Shown piece by piece: positions 32,555-43,366 of a stretch of DNA of 64,000 nucleotides. The notes under the pieces were generated by a model that saw only the letters and a program-made list of their open reading frames with translations, was not told where the DNA came from and did not search any database. The stretch is taken from NCBI GenBank assembly GCA_008360955.1, contig LUCM01000143.1:1-64000 (forward strand), read 5' to 3'. Position 1 is the stretch's first letter. Each line of letters begins with the position of its first letter. The DNA comes from Fasciolopsis buskii (lineage: Eukaryota; Platyhelminthes; Trematoda; Plagiorchiida; Fasciolidae). Made by a program: the position numbers and the translations under genes.

Positions 32555-34237
32555 TCAACATTGATGTACACCATAATAATTGAGCAACGAAGTATTCAAC
32601 TGTCTACCTGGGTTGGTTGGTCGAGGTTCCTTTCTAGTTCGCCTCGACTTTTGTGCACCCCTGGGGAAGGAACTTGGCTGGCCAGACACCCCCATTCCAG
32701 ACAATGCTGAAGACGAATTGCGCGGAAAGTAGCCAGCATCTCGTGTTCCACGCACCAAGCCCAATGGCAGTTGCATAACCAAGTTATCCAACTTCAGTCG
32801 ACTTAGTGGGTCATTTTTCCTGAACACGATCTCCAAAAACGGTCGAGCAAATGTAAAACTCACGCAAACATATAGTCCTTGCAGCCCAGTAAATATCGCA
32901 TACAGCTGCCACATAGTGACCAGACAAACATAATTGGAGACGAATGCTGTGATCCATACAATTAGCTGGCTTCCGGCCAACTTGGTAAGCATGCAACAGC
33001 GTGCCCCGAAATCCGGACTCGAGCGATTCGGCAAGTGCATGGAATAAGTCGTCATCAAGTCAGGTGTGGAATCAGATTTCATATTAATGATGCACATCAG
33101 TGTGATCTGGCCGACAAAGATGAGTCCCAAGGGTAAGTAGAGCAAGAGTTGCATACCAGCTAGACACGTGCCCACGCTACCACAAGTCAGTACACCGTAA
33201 GTGGGATTCCAGAGATTTTCTAAACCATAGCTGCGGGATAGCCATAATCCAAAACCAACGGGTAGACTTGGCAAAATCACGGATAACAGTGGTCCCAGCC
33301 AGCACCAATTTTCAACCTTCAGGAATGAGCAGCTCCGAAGCGGCGTTTTTCCCGATTCCCGCCTGGTATCACTGTGCAATCCGAAATTGCGTGAACAACT
33401 ATTTAAGGGAAAACTGTGTATGTTCTTATGTCCCGGTTCGTAGTCAATTTTTGATGGATGGTTGCGAAAATCGAGAGAAATGTTGCATTGGGGAATTTTG
33501 CGACACTTATTAGTCTTCCAAATTTCACGTACTGGGGAGCCCATGTGGGGTCGTGAACTAGCTCCGGACAAATGGGACGACAAGAAGTTGCTCACAGACA
33601 TGCTGTACTGTTCCATTAAGGCAAACAATGTGGATAAATGAACTGAAATAGATAAATAATGTACGCTAGCATCCATCAGTGGGCAGTATAAACTATGGGT
33701 TGCTTCACGTCTAGTTTGATTTGTTGGCTGATCTGTGCTTATTTGAAGAAACGTTTCAAGATCACTCGTGAAGTAGGAACTGACAAATAGTAAAAGATTA
33801 TGCAGTGCGCTGAGTGCAATAGAGAATAGCAGACATGGGCCGTACAATCGGACAAGACCATGGTTGATTGAAAACACGAGTAAAATATGAATGACTAAGG
33901 CAGCAGTTCCTACTGCCAGGCTGGTGTGAGCAATGGTGGACTGTGCGTGTACCATTGGACAATTCTGATCCATTTCCGGGTGTATAGCGGTTTCATTTGC
34001 CTGATGATTGTGATGTTGACGATGATGATGATGCTGCTGATATAGAATAGATCGCAAATGAGCAAGCTGTTTTCCAATAATCCAAATTGACTTTGAAGAG
34101 GAAACATTAGTTGGATGCAACTGATTAATTTGCTCAGCCCATTCGACGGCGAAGGGACCAAGACATCGTTCAATCAAAGTGACAGAGCTACCCGGAAGTG
34201 TTACAAATCGTTCAATTTCCGAGGTAGAATTATCCAT
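32555..34237 (-). CDS. Class B (adhesion/secretin-type) G-protein-coupled receptor, large 3' exon
   Basis: 560 codons, uninterrupted, ending TGA. Predicted helices: TM1 about 103-125, TM2 131-154, TM3 184-212 (CPLMDASVHYLSIS recalls the conserved Cys and HY of class B TM3), TM4 312-334, TM5 356-386, TM6 420-441, TM7 444-466. TM7 has FTGLQGLYVCVSF, matching the class B signature N-S-L-Q-G-L/M-F. The family signals through heterotrimeric G proteins at the plasma membrane. Oddities: a His/Gln tract at residues 67-79; N-glycosylation sequons in the N-terminus (N3, N44, N81); an intracellular loop 2 of about 100 residues (213-311), usually under 20; and a region before TM1 with only CPMVH, so no canonical C-x-C-x-H-L/T cleavage site. 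A good acceptor (gcaactgcctcag) sits at 34,241, three bases upstream of the ATG. This may therefore be the last exon of a longer gene whose extracellular part lies at higher coordinates. Confidence 0.7.
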   Translation of the reverse strand: MDNSTSEIERFVTLPGSSVTLIERCLGPFAVEWAEQINQLHPTNVSSSKSIWIIGKQLAHLRSILYQQHHHHRQHHNHQANETAIHPEMDQNCPMVHAQSTIAHTSLAVGTAALVIHILLVFSINHGLVRLYGPCLLFSIALSALHNLLLFVSSYFTSDLETFLQISTDQPTNQTRREATHSLYCPLMDASVHYLSISVHLSTLFALMEQYSMSVSNFLSSHLSGASSRPHMGSPVREIWKTNKCRKIPQCNISLDFRNHPSKIDYEPGHKNIHSFPLNSCSRNFGLHSDTRRESGKTPLRSCSFLKVENWCWLGPLLSVILPSLPVGFGLWLSRSYGLENLWNPTYGVLTCGSVGTCLAGMQLLLYLPLGLIFVGQITLMCIINMKSDSTPDLMTTYSMHLPNRSSPDFGARCCMLTKLAGSQLIVWITAFVSNYVCLVTMWQLYAIFTGLQGLYVCVSFTFARPFLEIVFRKNDPLSRLKLDNLVMQLPLGLVRGTRDAGYFPRNSSSALSGMGVSGQPSSFPRGAQKSRRTRKEPRPTNPGRQLNTSLLNYYGVHQC

Positions 34238-34405
34238 TGACTGAGGCAGTTGCCATTAGAGATAGATAAATAATCCACGCAAACAATGCAATTCGATCAC
34301 AAATGAGAGGTACGACGCTTCTTCCAATTTTAAGCAACCCAATGTTAGGAGATGATTGGTTTCCCTAAAATTTTCCGAAATTGTCTTCCTATTGGTTGTT
34401 TTCAG

Positions 34406-34625
34406 AATTGAAAGGGTAACTAATTCTCCCTATTTGGAATGCATTAGGACCAATGAGCGTGAACGGGATTATGGTACGGATGAACTAGCTAGGTGGACGC
34501 CTAATTTACACCGAATGTTTACAAGAAGCACAAAAGCGTGTGGTAACCACAAAGTCCGACGTTTCAAAGGGCAACCTCTTCTCTGCTTCCCTAATGATCA
34601 AGGGAAGGATGTGGTATTTATCTAA
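34406..34625 (+). CDS. Candidate exon (or terminal exon), + strand, head-to-head with the GPCR
   Basis: A strong acceptor (tattggttgttttcag) opens IERVTNSPYLECIRT, NERERDYGTDELARW, then LHRMFTRSTKACG. Donor GTGTG|GTAACC at 34,542/34,543 is possible. Otherwise the frame continues KVRRFKGQPLLCFP to TAA at 34,623-34,625. Charged and soluble; no family recognised. It starts about 165 bp from the GPCR exon on the opposite strand, so it would lie in an intron or promoter of that gene. Confidence 0.45.
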
Positions 34626-36954
34626 CCATAAATAAGAAAGCAGTACGTGACAGTCGTTTGAGACATCACATTTTTCAAATCTCAGGATGAATCAAGCCGT
34701 GGTTGTTCTATCCCATATTCAACATTCTTATGCATCTGTCATTGGTTGAATAATGAAATGTCGATAAATACTAATTGTAGTCACTCTGTTCTAAAAGATA
34801 ATCCAGTTATTTTGAATAGAAAACCTTTATTATAGGTGACGAAGTCTCATACTAGGATTAGTAAGTGCTTTGAGGTCACACCAACGTACTACGCATCTAA
34901 CGTTGCCTGAACAAAATAAGCTCAAAAGTAAGACCGTTCACTCGTCAGACAGATATCCTGTCACTGAGTTGCTGTGCACACAATTCTGAATCGTGAACTA
35001 TGGAACTGAATATCTGGCAAGTATAGGTTCGCCATCTGGACTCTGGCCCATGGCCTTAACTTTCGTGGAGCGCAGTAGGCAGGGGCATTTTACACTGTGT
35101 GGATCTGATCATCCCCAAGAGACGTTTTCGGGTAGAGATAATTATTTGACTCTCGGTGCAAGTCCTAGACTGTTGGGGCTGACCATCATTTTAAATTTTA
35201 TCAATGGCCTAAAAATGCTGTTAACAACAGTCACACTTGCAGTTCTCTAGTACTATCTAGTACTAAATGGTACATCAAAGGTTCTCCATTCATTTCACCA
35301 CCCTTGAATCAAACATCGGAACTTTTGGGACGAGACAATATAAAGTGGGTTCAAGCCAACTGTGATATCACTTCAGGAAATGATGCAAAAAAATGATGCT
35401 CCGTCGTCTGGCCAGTTGCACCTTTTGCAGATTTGATGTTGGGTGATTTTGGCGGTATCCCCTAATAGCCCCTTTGGTTTCCACCGGATCGATACATGTA
35501 TGACTTATTTAAAGTTAGGGTACGCTGGAGAAAAGAGGCTGCGTTTAGTATGCCGGCGTGGTAGAAACACACTATTAAAGTAGGAGTTTGCAAAAACTAT
35601 GGCTTTTGGAATACTCGGGTCTTCACATTGTCACAAGCGCCTGATTCACGAAGCCAATGGACAAAACTGGATGTACATTTGGGAAGTAATCGGACGAAGA
35701 ACTCTCTTGTAAGCAACCAGAGAATCGAAATAAACCAGGAAAACTGAGTTCTTTGCACGAGTATAATTAGGTTCTGCTTCCGAAGTACCAAACAGTAGTA
35801 CTTCGAACTAAATTTAACTTGAAGATCTATGTGAAGTTGGACTTTTGACCTCTGGTCGAACTAGCAATTCCGTTTGATACAAAGAATGTTTGAGACTAAT
35901 TGGCGAACAGTCACAATCCTGAGCTGATCTCTATTCAGGATGCTTGCTGATTCATGACTATTGAAGTTTACCTTCCGTTTAGCATTACTCATTTGGTTTG
36001 GTCATCCCAGTTTTGATTAAGTGAGTTGAACACGTAACAAACAGAACCTAATCAAATCTTCCTAGGGTTCGAATTTCTATTTGTCGAAAAGTTTCAGACT
36101 TTTTGATTATGTTGTTCTGAATTGTCTGCGATTGGTTCAGCTTACTTGTATTGGTTGACCTGGATCCAAAAATCGACGAGATGCAATTTCTCGAGTTATT
36201 TTTCATCAAAAAATGCGGGTGAAATTTGTAGATCTTTTATGGTTAAGACTAAACATGTCAGCATATTTCAAGTTAATCTAAGCTAACTTTATTACAAGGT
36301 ACAAGGGAAAATGCATTTCGAGACTGGAAAATGCCGAATGTTCTCAAGAAGAGAACAACGGATTAACACTTGCTCAGATGGATAAGTATGAATTATTTTT
36401 GGGAATCCCTGTGAATTAGAATGACTGCCAGACATTTCACCTGCGTCCGACCAAAGGTTGGCTGGATGAATTACAATCCCATACTAGCCAATGACTTCCG
36501 TAGAGTAGGACACATTGGTTGTAAGGTGCGCAACAATCTTTCTTTGATCAGAGTTGGACGGCATATGGTGGGGAAGGCATTTCCTTCAACTGAAATAGAA
36601 TCTGGCACTCATTTTGCACGTTGAACTTATCAACTGCGCAAATGAGCGGCAAGTGAGTAAATAAAATGTATTCCCTGCCCATTGGTTTTATATATGGTCA
36701 TCGTTAAACAACCCATTCAGGGGTGACGTTGAACTGGGTTTCTTAGTCAGAAAATTTTAAATCAAGTTGCTCTGCGTAGGGGTTGGAAAATAAACCAGCG
36801 ATTTTCCAGTCATAAGATATCTTTTCACAACATGCTATGTCAGTACAATTCCACTTGCTTAGGAATATTGTTTGCTCCACTTAAATGTTCTACCTAGGGT
36901 AATTTGAAGAAAGATCTTGTAAGTACACAATGATCATGTTAGACTGTTATTCAG
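34626..36954. other. No confident gene
   Basis: A + frame at 34,993-35,250 (contains SPSGLWPMALTFVER and DHPQETFSG before a possible donor G|GTAGAG) looks partly coding but lacks an acceptor. The rest is AT-rich. Confidence 0.3.
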
Positions 36955-37003
36955 AAAACGGAAAGAATTTGAGTTCGCTTCCAGAATTGGTTGAATCATT
37001 ATC
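36955..37003 (+). CDS. Candidate short exon with leucine-rich-repeat-like motif
   Basis: Acceptor tagactgttattcag and consensus donor TTATC|GTAAGT. The only open frame reads NGKNLSSLPELVESL, which fits the LRR pattern N-x-L-x-x-L-P-x-L-V-x-x-L. A single repeat is weak evidence for a family. Confidence 0.3.
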
Positions 37004-39442
37004 GTAAGTTTTTATTGTAGCTGTTAACACTGAATTATGCAACCTCGAAAAACGGCAGAGCCTTGAAAACGTTCAGCCACTGTGCGAACATATTTCATGG
37101 ACCCTGGCACCGTCAAGTAGATTTATGTTTATCGATTTTATGGGAAGGTATTTTGACTCTAAAACAACTATAGGGATTGAGAAAATTATCGATTTTGGGA
37201 CGGTAGAGATAAATCACTTCAATGTGATAAAATGGAATGGAATTATCGGTGCTTTGGTTGCTGGGAGAATGCGAAAATCACTACGATAATTTGGGATTAT
37301 CCCTTCAACGTTTCACTAGGTCAGCTGTCCACTAATTACAATGAGAATAACTTTCGACGATATCGTAAAATGTGCGACTTCCAGTTAGGTAACAGGTAGA
37401 AAGATCTATATGCCCGTGTCACATATATGGCAACGAATTCTTCATTGGTTGAAGTCATATCGCCAAGTGCAACTTGGTATTCCTAACTATCTTCCACATT
37501 TACAGTTATTCGAACCCTAGATCTGATCACAGGCTGTCAGTCAACTTCCACAGGGATAAACATAATTTGATTGATTTCAGCGGTAAACTTTCTTTTGCTC
37601 ATGGAATGCATCATTTTGAGTGGTGACAAAGTGCTTGCATTGTGAACCCCAAGTTTATTGCACATGAACTTTGTAAATCAGTAGCCCCACCAACACACGA
37701 ATCTGCCAGACGCTGTACGTGAGATAAACTGTTCACATGTGAAATGATTAAAATCGTAAATGCTTTTTGTTGCTCTTTTTCATTGATGAGTGTGCTTTTT
37801 AAATTTTAATGTACGCGGAGAAATTCTTGGTTTTTTAACTGACCGATTAGCTGCATATTGTTTTAATTAAACCAAACCTCGGCGAATAAGAGATACATCT
37901 ACGAATTACAAATTTTGACGGATGCTAAAACACACCCACTCCACAAGTTTTTCGAGTCATTTTGCTGAAAATTTGCAACGGACCTAAAGGAGTAGTTAGC
38001 TGTATTGATGGCGAAAGGTTTTCTGGGACAGAAATGTAGGCAAACATCAAACACATGTATGCGCAAGCAAATGAACCGATCTCCATTACTGACAAAAGTT
38101 GACTGATGTAACTGAAGAGAAAATGGATCTGCCTTATGCTTTGTTTGGAATCACCCCTTGGCCCTGCTCTAGTGTACACCAGGTTGTTCACCCCAGCAGT
38201 CATCCACTGGCAACCGTTTATTTCGGGATTTCGTCCCGGTATCGAACAATGGGGACATGTACTGTTGTTGACTTACAATGAGCTACATGAAACACGTGCA
38301 CTGTCCTTCCATATCTTACCAAGGCCAATTTGGGCATTTTATCCCCAAACTGTTTCAGTGCGTTAACGAACTGAATATCTCTACTTGAATAGATATACAT
38401 GGACTTTTGTACTTCTGCTGACCTCACGAATTGTGATCGAAACGTCTGTTCGTGATCAGGTTGTCATTAGGGTGATAGCAATATAAAGAAATCAGTGAAA
38501 TTCTATCGGATAAACGTTCTTTTTCTTCTGCACCCTTATGCATGGCTTGTGTTCCTGCCTCGCGAAATTTGCTTTCTCTTAAAGTTGCCTCCAAATAATC
38601 ACCTTGAATGCCGCTTGTCTACCGTGAACACTGGGATAAACAGTGCCGGATATACGGTAGGATCCTGGTCTGAATTTCTTCTCACACTCAGAAGCCGAGA
38701 TCTGATGGGGAAAAATGGGCTATCTTTGTCAGAACGAGTGGTATTGATGTCACTAGTCGGGCTTGGCAAAATTGAATAGACACTTTCTATGATCCAGCTG
38801 ATGATGAATATTTAGTATCACACTGAGAGACTGCAGAGACGAGTAACCTAACATGAGAAATGGTTTTGTCAACAAATTTAGTTTGCTGACAGAAGTCGGG
38901 TTCGGATAATTTGGCTTGCTGTTTTTAATTATTTGACACGTATAGAATGCACCGAAATCGTTGACAATTGCTGCATTATCTACGCAAGCACCGCATCGCC
39001 GTTCATTTTAGAGCCTTCCCTGTGATAAGAAATCAAACTTTCGGGAAAAACTTGCGGCCGGAAAGAAAAATTATGTGGAACGGACTAATTTTCAAGGGAT
39101 TAGCAGGTATACACTCTTGTTTGTACTGCCGCCCTTTGTATCGGTTGACTGAGGAAAGATAAACTTCTGTTGACCAAACCGTGATACGATTTCCGAGTTC
39201 ATCTTTGCACAACGCCTTTTTTTCTCGGTTAAGCGTATTCACACTATCAGTAGTTTGTTAGAAACCAGAAATTTTGAACTTCGCAGCCCCTTGTTGGACA
39301 GATATTTTCAGCATAACGTTAAAATCACTAAACAAAACCAGACATAGATTGTCTTTTCGATTTCTATTGCAAATATTAGAAAGGGTAGAAAATTATTCAT
39401 GTTCCAGGCGAAATAATCAAACGGCCTGTATGTGCAACTCAC
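37004..39442. other. No confident gene
   Basis: Open but unsupported frames occur at 37,925-38,203 (-), 38,136-38,366 (+), 38,218-38,427 (-, contains NALKQFGDKMPKLAL) and 38,495-38,779 (+). Confidence 0.3.
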
Positions 39443-39520
39443 CGTTTGTGTTTCTTTGAGCTTGCGAGAAATCGTCGCCGGAGAATAATCTCCGATACCT
39501 AGAACGAGGCGTCCACCCAT
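39443..39520 (-). CDS. Candidate first coding exon, minus strand
   Basis: ATG preceded by an in-frame TAA; 26 codons reading MGGRLVLGIGDYSPA then TISRKLKETQT to a consensus donor ACG|GTGAGT, phase 0. It lies 5.2 kb upstream of the GPCR exon on the same strand, and the phase suits that exon's acceptor. It could be a start exon of the GPCR gene, though it does not look like a signal peptide. Confidence 0.35.
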
Positions 39521-41405
39521 GATCGAGGGCAATAGCCTTGAGCCTATGTGGGCTTAGCCTCGATCGATCGTCAGACGAAACAATAAATGATAAAGCACTT
39601 AGTATCTATCATGTTATGCACGATCACAGACCGTCTTTAGCATAGCAAGTGCGCTTGATTTTCAAGATGGCGGTTCAACCTAACCTCAAATTTCATTTGG
39701 TTCCTAAAGAAAGTTTCTTGGTTGCTCGCTTTAATGCTGCCAAAATGTCATAATGCTTTGATTCACATTTTTCGGGACGACCGTGTAGTCGCCATATACA
39801 GAAATCAAATGAAAACTGACTTTAACCATCGCAACCGGAAATCCTCCAGTGACAAAAGCAATTTTACGCAACCGGCGTGTCGTCTAACAACCACAAGTTT
39901 GATCAAACGGACAAGATTCTACGAACGCTTACAGCTTTTAGCATCACGATATTTTCGGTGATTATTGCCGAGAACGATTTCCGTTCAGCACTTTAAAGAG
40001 CGCATAGAATAATGTGCTACGAATTCGGCGACAAATAAATTCTTAAATTTAGAAGTAACGTGAACGTTGTGTGCCGGAACCTTTTAGCATCAGCGGACAT
40101 GACATTGCCAGTACAAAAGATAAATTGCTGTTGAACTAACCGTCGGTTCAACAACCACCACAGAGACAGAATGAATCCCAGGGTTACCGAAATTTATCGA
40201 TTTCTTTCTTTCTACTTGCCATCCACTGACTGGACCGAATAGTTTCGAATTACCCTAATTAATCGGTGGTATGCCTTAATGACCGTACAAGAAAAAAAAC
40301 TTTAGGAATGCACACCCGAGCACAAGCATTCCAACGCCCTTTTAAATTGCAATTACGACAAATCAAATTACATGAACGTTAGTCTTTCCTAAATTAGCCG
40401 ATAAATATTAGTATCAATTCCAGCATAATACCTACCGAAAATCTTGTAGTGCATATGTGCACAATATCTGGAGACTACCTTTATTACAAAGACAATTTTA
40501 CCCTGCCCGTAGTGCCTTGCATTTGGATCTATTGAAAAGCTTCCTTTTTATTAGAGTCAAAGGAAACAATTTGTATGGGTGCATGAAAGTAGCCTAGCAT
40601 TCATGTGGAAGATTCTGCTATAAATATCCCTCTTTGCATCTGTTCACATATCACCAATTTGTTCGCATGCATCATCAAAATAACAGGTCGCCAAATTAAC
40701 AAGATAAGTGGCAACAATCCGTTATATGCTTTGTTGACTTATTAGTCCATCCTGCTTAGGCGCTAGAAGACTGAGGCATATAGATACTTCAAGTTTACTT
40801 TGGCGCAGTTGTGCAAGAATTATTAGTAATATCCTACTGTAGGGCTGTGAGATAGGATTTTCACTGAGTTTTCAATAGCCTGTGCATTTGGATGAGATTA
40901 ATTTCTGACATTCACAGCGCGTATTTCGTCAAGTCCACTCGTTGATATCCAAGTCACTGGTGGTCCTTTTTACCTTTAAAAGCTGGCCTTGGGCAAAAGT
41001 AGAACGTTAAGTTCAACGAGGTTCTTGTTAATCGAATTATCAATCCATTCAAAGCAGTCCAAATACACTAATTGTCTCCAGCTCTGAAATAGGGGACTCC
41101 CTCGAATGGTTAGCATTTTGTTCCTGGGAATCATACGAATAAGTGACGTCAGTAGCTTTAATTAAAATCCTACTCTGTTGACTTACTGCCAAAATATATA
41201 TGCGCAGGAATGTAGTACAAATCGTTACCGCTTATATGCAGACGAGTTCAGAACGAACGGGAGGAATTTTACAGTCGGAAAGCGTTAGCTTTAAACAGAC
41301 AGAAAATCAATGCTGATAGAAATTGAAAAGTTTAATTGAAAAAAGTAATATCGTATGTTGTTTTGGCAAAATCTAACGACATCCAGATTGCTTGCATGCA
41401 CTCAC
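39521..41405. other. Nothing supportable
   Basis: No exon with paired splice sites. A lone TGACGTCA palindrome lies at 41,143-41,150; one such match is expected by chance in a window this size. Confidence 0.4.
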
Positions 41406-41487
41406 GAAAGCATACCCATTCGTGCACCCACGGAATACCACGAACCCTATCGGCAGAGCCAGTTGCTTCATCGATTGGCGCAGCCAT
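41406..41487 (-). CDS. Candidate first coding exon, minus strand
   Basis: The ATG has excellent context (agagaaATGg). 27 codons read MAAPIDEATGSADRV then RGIPWVHEWVCF before a consensus donor TTTC|GTGAGT. A second donor candidate, TGG|GTATGC, lies just upstream. Competing + strand frames are open across 41,355-41,688, but only the minus strand has a start plus a strong donor. Product unknown. Confidence 0.4.
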
Positions 41488-41907
41488 TTCTCTTTACTGG
41501 AAATTACAAGACCCCAGGAGTGGGATTATCATTTACCACATAAATGCTTCACGCTACTAGCTGCGAACGATTTTGCGCGACCTGATTGGCAAATGCCGCT
41601 CGTTCAATCTGATTGGTTCTCAGTTCCAAACTTCAGAGCGTTCACGAAGATGGTGTTGCGCCTGAGGTCAGACGCAAGCGGTCTATGAAAAATTAGCTTA
41701 TACAAATTTCTCTTTCGCTTCCATAAAACGTCAGATAATGGTTTCAGTGAACCTCAAAAGATTTCATATTGGGCTAAATTTTGGTTTGCCTTGCACAATG
41801 TTTATCATAATTAGGTACAGTTAGCCTATAAGTTGGTGATAGATAAACTTCGTTACGACATCATTTTTGCCATTATGATGCAACCGTTGAATTTTTGGAT
41901 ATTTTAC

Positions 41908-42161
41908 CGAAAAATTCAAATGAAAATAATTTGATGAATTAGCGATGTTCGCTGCCGGGTGCATGGCCACAGTGTCGTCATCATCTTCGTTGATCAAGTG
42001 GATTGGACGTCTGTCACCAGAAATATCAGATGTTCGGATCCCAGATATGCTGATCAATACAGCAGTAGATGTCAATTCGCTGTCATCCGGCTCGTTACTC
42101 CAAGGTTCACAGTTTCGTTTTCCGGTCCGCCTTCTTCTTGTAGTGGGACACTTACCGTCGT
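41908..42161 (-). CDS. Candidate exon encoding an acidic, disordered segment, minus strand
   Basis: Acceptor gagcgtgattgcag (weak) and donor TTTCG|GTAAAA. The frame reads DDGKCPTTRRRRTGK, EPWSNEPDDSELTS, ISGIRTSDISGDRRP then INEDDDDTVAMHPA. A basic patch followed by acidic runs suggests an intracellular or linker region. A perfect GTAAGT six bases inside its start could instead be a donor on the same strand, which weakens the model. Confidence 0.35.
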
Positions 42162-42638
42162 CTGCAATCACGCTCCAAGTGTGTAAAAATAGCTAACCTC
42201 ATTTCTTGGAATAATCCGCTGTTAATGTAAACATCGTGACCTAAACCGAACCCGAATAAGCTGTGACATGAATACCGTAACACACGTTTGACTTTCTAAT
42301 GGGTTCTCAAACCACTGCCTCCTAGTAGTCAGCCAGCAATTGCTGATGCATTGGTGCAAATGAACGTATGTATAATTTACTGCCAAAAGCATTTCAATTG
42401 AATTGAAGCTAACTATTAATTTTGATGAACTTATAATGGACTGAAGATGTAAGTGACTTCTAATATTCTTCAAGACAAAAGTTGTGATTCCTAGGGCTTC
42501 TGAACGGAACTTATCCAGCGTGCTAAACTATCGAGTTTGTTGTTTTCACAGAATGGCTTGTAAATACACGTATACTTGCACGTACATATACATAGAGCGT
42601 TAGTAAAACGGTATTATGTTATGTTACGTTTCTGTCAG

Positions 42639-42771
42639 ACGAATATAAAGAAGATGGACTTCAAACTTGATGATCAGCCGACGCATTACCTTGGCAAAAT
42701 TAGTATTCGTTGTGTTAATGCAAGAGACCTCACGGCCTGCAATTCCGCTCGCATGGGCTGTTCTTTGACAA
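42639..42771 (+). CDS. Candidate exon, C2-like N-terminal strands (42.6-48.8 kb gene)
   Basis: After acceptor gttacgtttctgtcag the frame reads TNIKKMDFKLDDQPT then YLGKISIRCVNARDL. The pattern L-G-K-I-x-I-x-x-x-x-A-R-D-L is typical of the first two strands of a C2 domain, a Ca2+/phospholipid-binding module. The donor (ACAA|GTGTCT) is weak but leaves one base, which the next exon completes. An internal ATG (42,654) could be the start. Confidence 0.4.
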
Positions 42772-43304
42772 GTGTCTGACAGGAAAATTTTTCCGTGCTA
42801 TATTGGATATAAACCACATCGTCTATTCACATTACTCATTATTCATGAAATCGGACTGCAACCAAATAGAAACAAGGTTTTATTTATGGAACTATGTTAA
42901 TCATAATGATCTGTTATCTCACACGGTCTTGAGGAGGACCGCATGAAAACGTTGGCCGGAACTTTCGCACCTGAAATAGTGTGGTTCATTTGTCCTGTCC
43001 GATTAAATACCCCAACGTAACCTCAGGAACACTGGCTGGGACTTGTAATGAATAAATATGCTCATGTTTGCACGGAAGTATTTAGCCATGTGTCTCAGTT
43101 TAAAACCTATTAGACAGCGGTTCTTGAACCGTTGGGAAAGTAACGGGAATTCACCACATTGGCAACGATTAGGTGGATAATGTCGTGGCATGTAGAGCTG
43201 AAAATCTTTGATTCACGCGAGTGTAAAGTGTAAAACTACACCACTCAGCAAAGTCTATTTATCCCTAAAATGCTCCATTAAAATTACGCCTTCTTGTCTC
43301 TCAG

Positions 43305-43366
43305 AAATTAGGAAGGTAACTGAACAATCTAATATCTCTCCGGATTTACGAATGAGAAAACAAAAG
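43305..43366 (+). CDS. Candidate exon (42.6-48.8 kb gene)
   Basis: The acceptor is very strong (gccttcttgtctctcag) and the donor good (AAAAG|GTGAAC). The single open frame begins two bases into a codon and reads IRKVTEQSNISPDLR then MRKQK, ending in phase 0. It fits the preceding exon. Confidence 0.45.

Noticed and set aside
41143..41150. TGACGTCA, a perfect CRE/ATF palindrome.
   Set aside because: An 8-mer is expected about once in a 64-kb window by chance, and no promoter is visible beside it.
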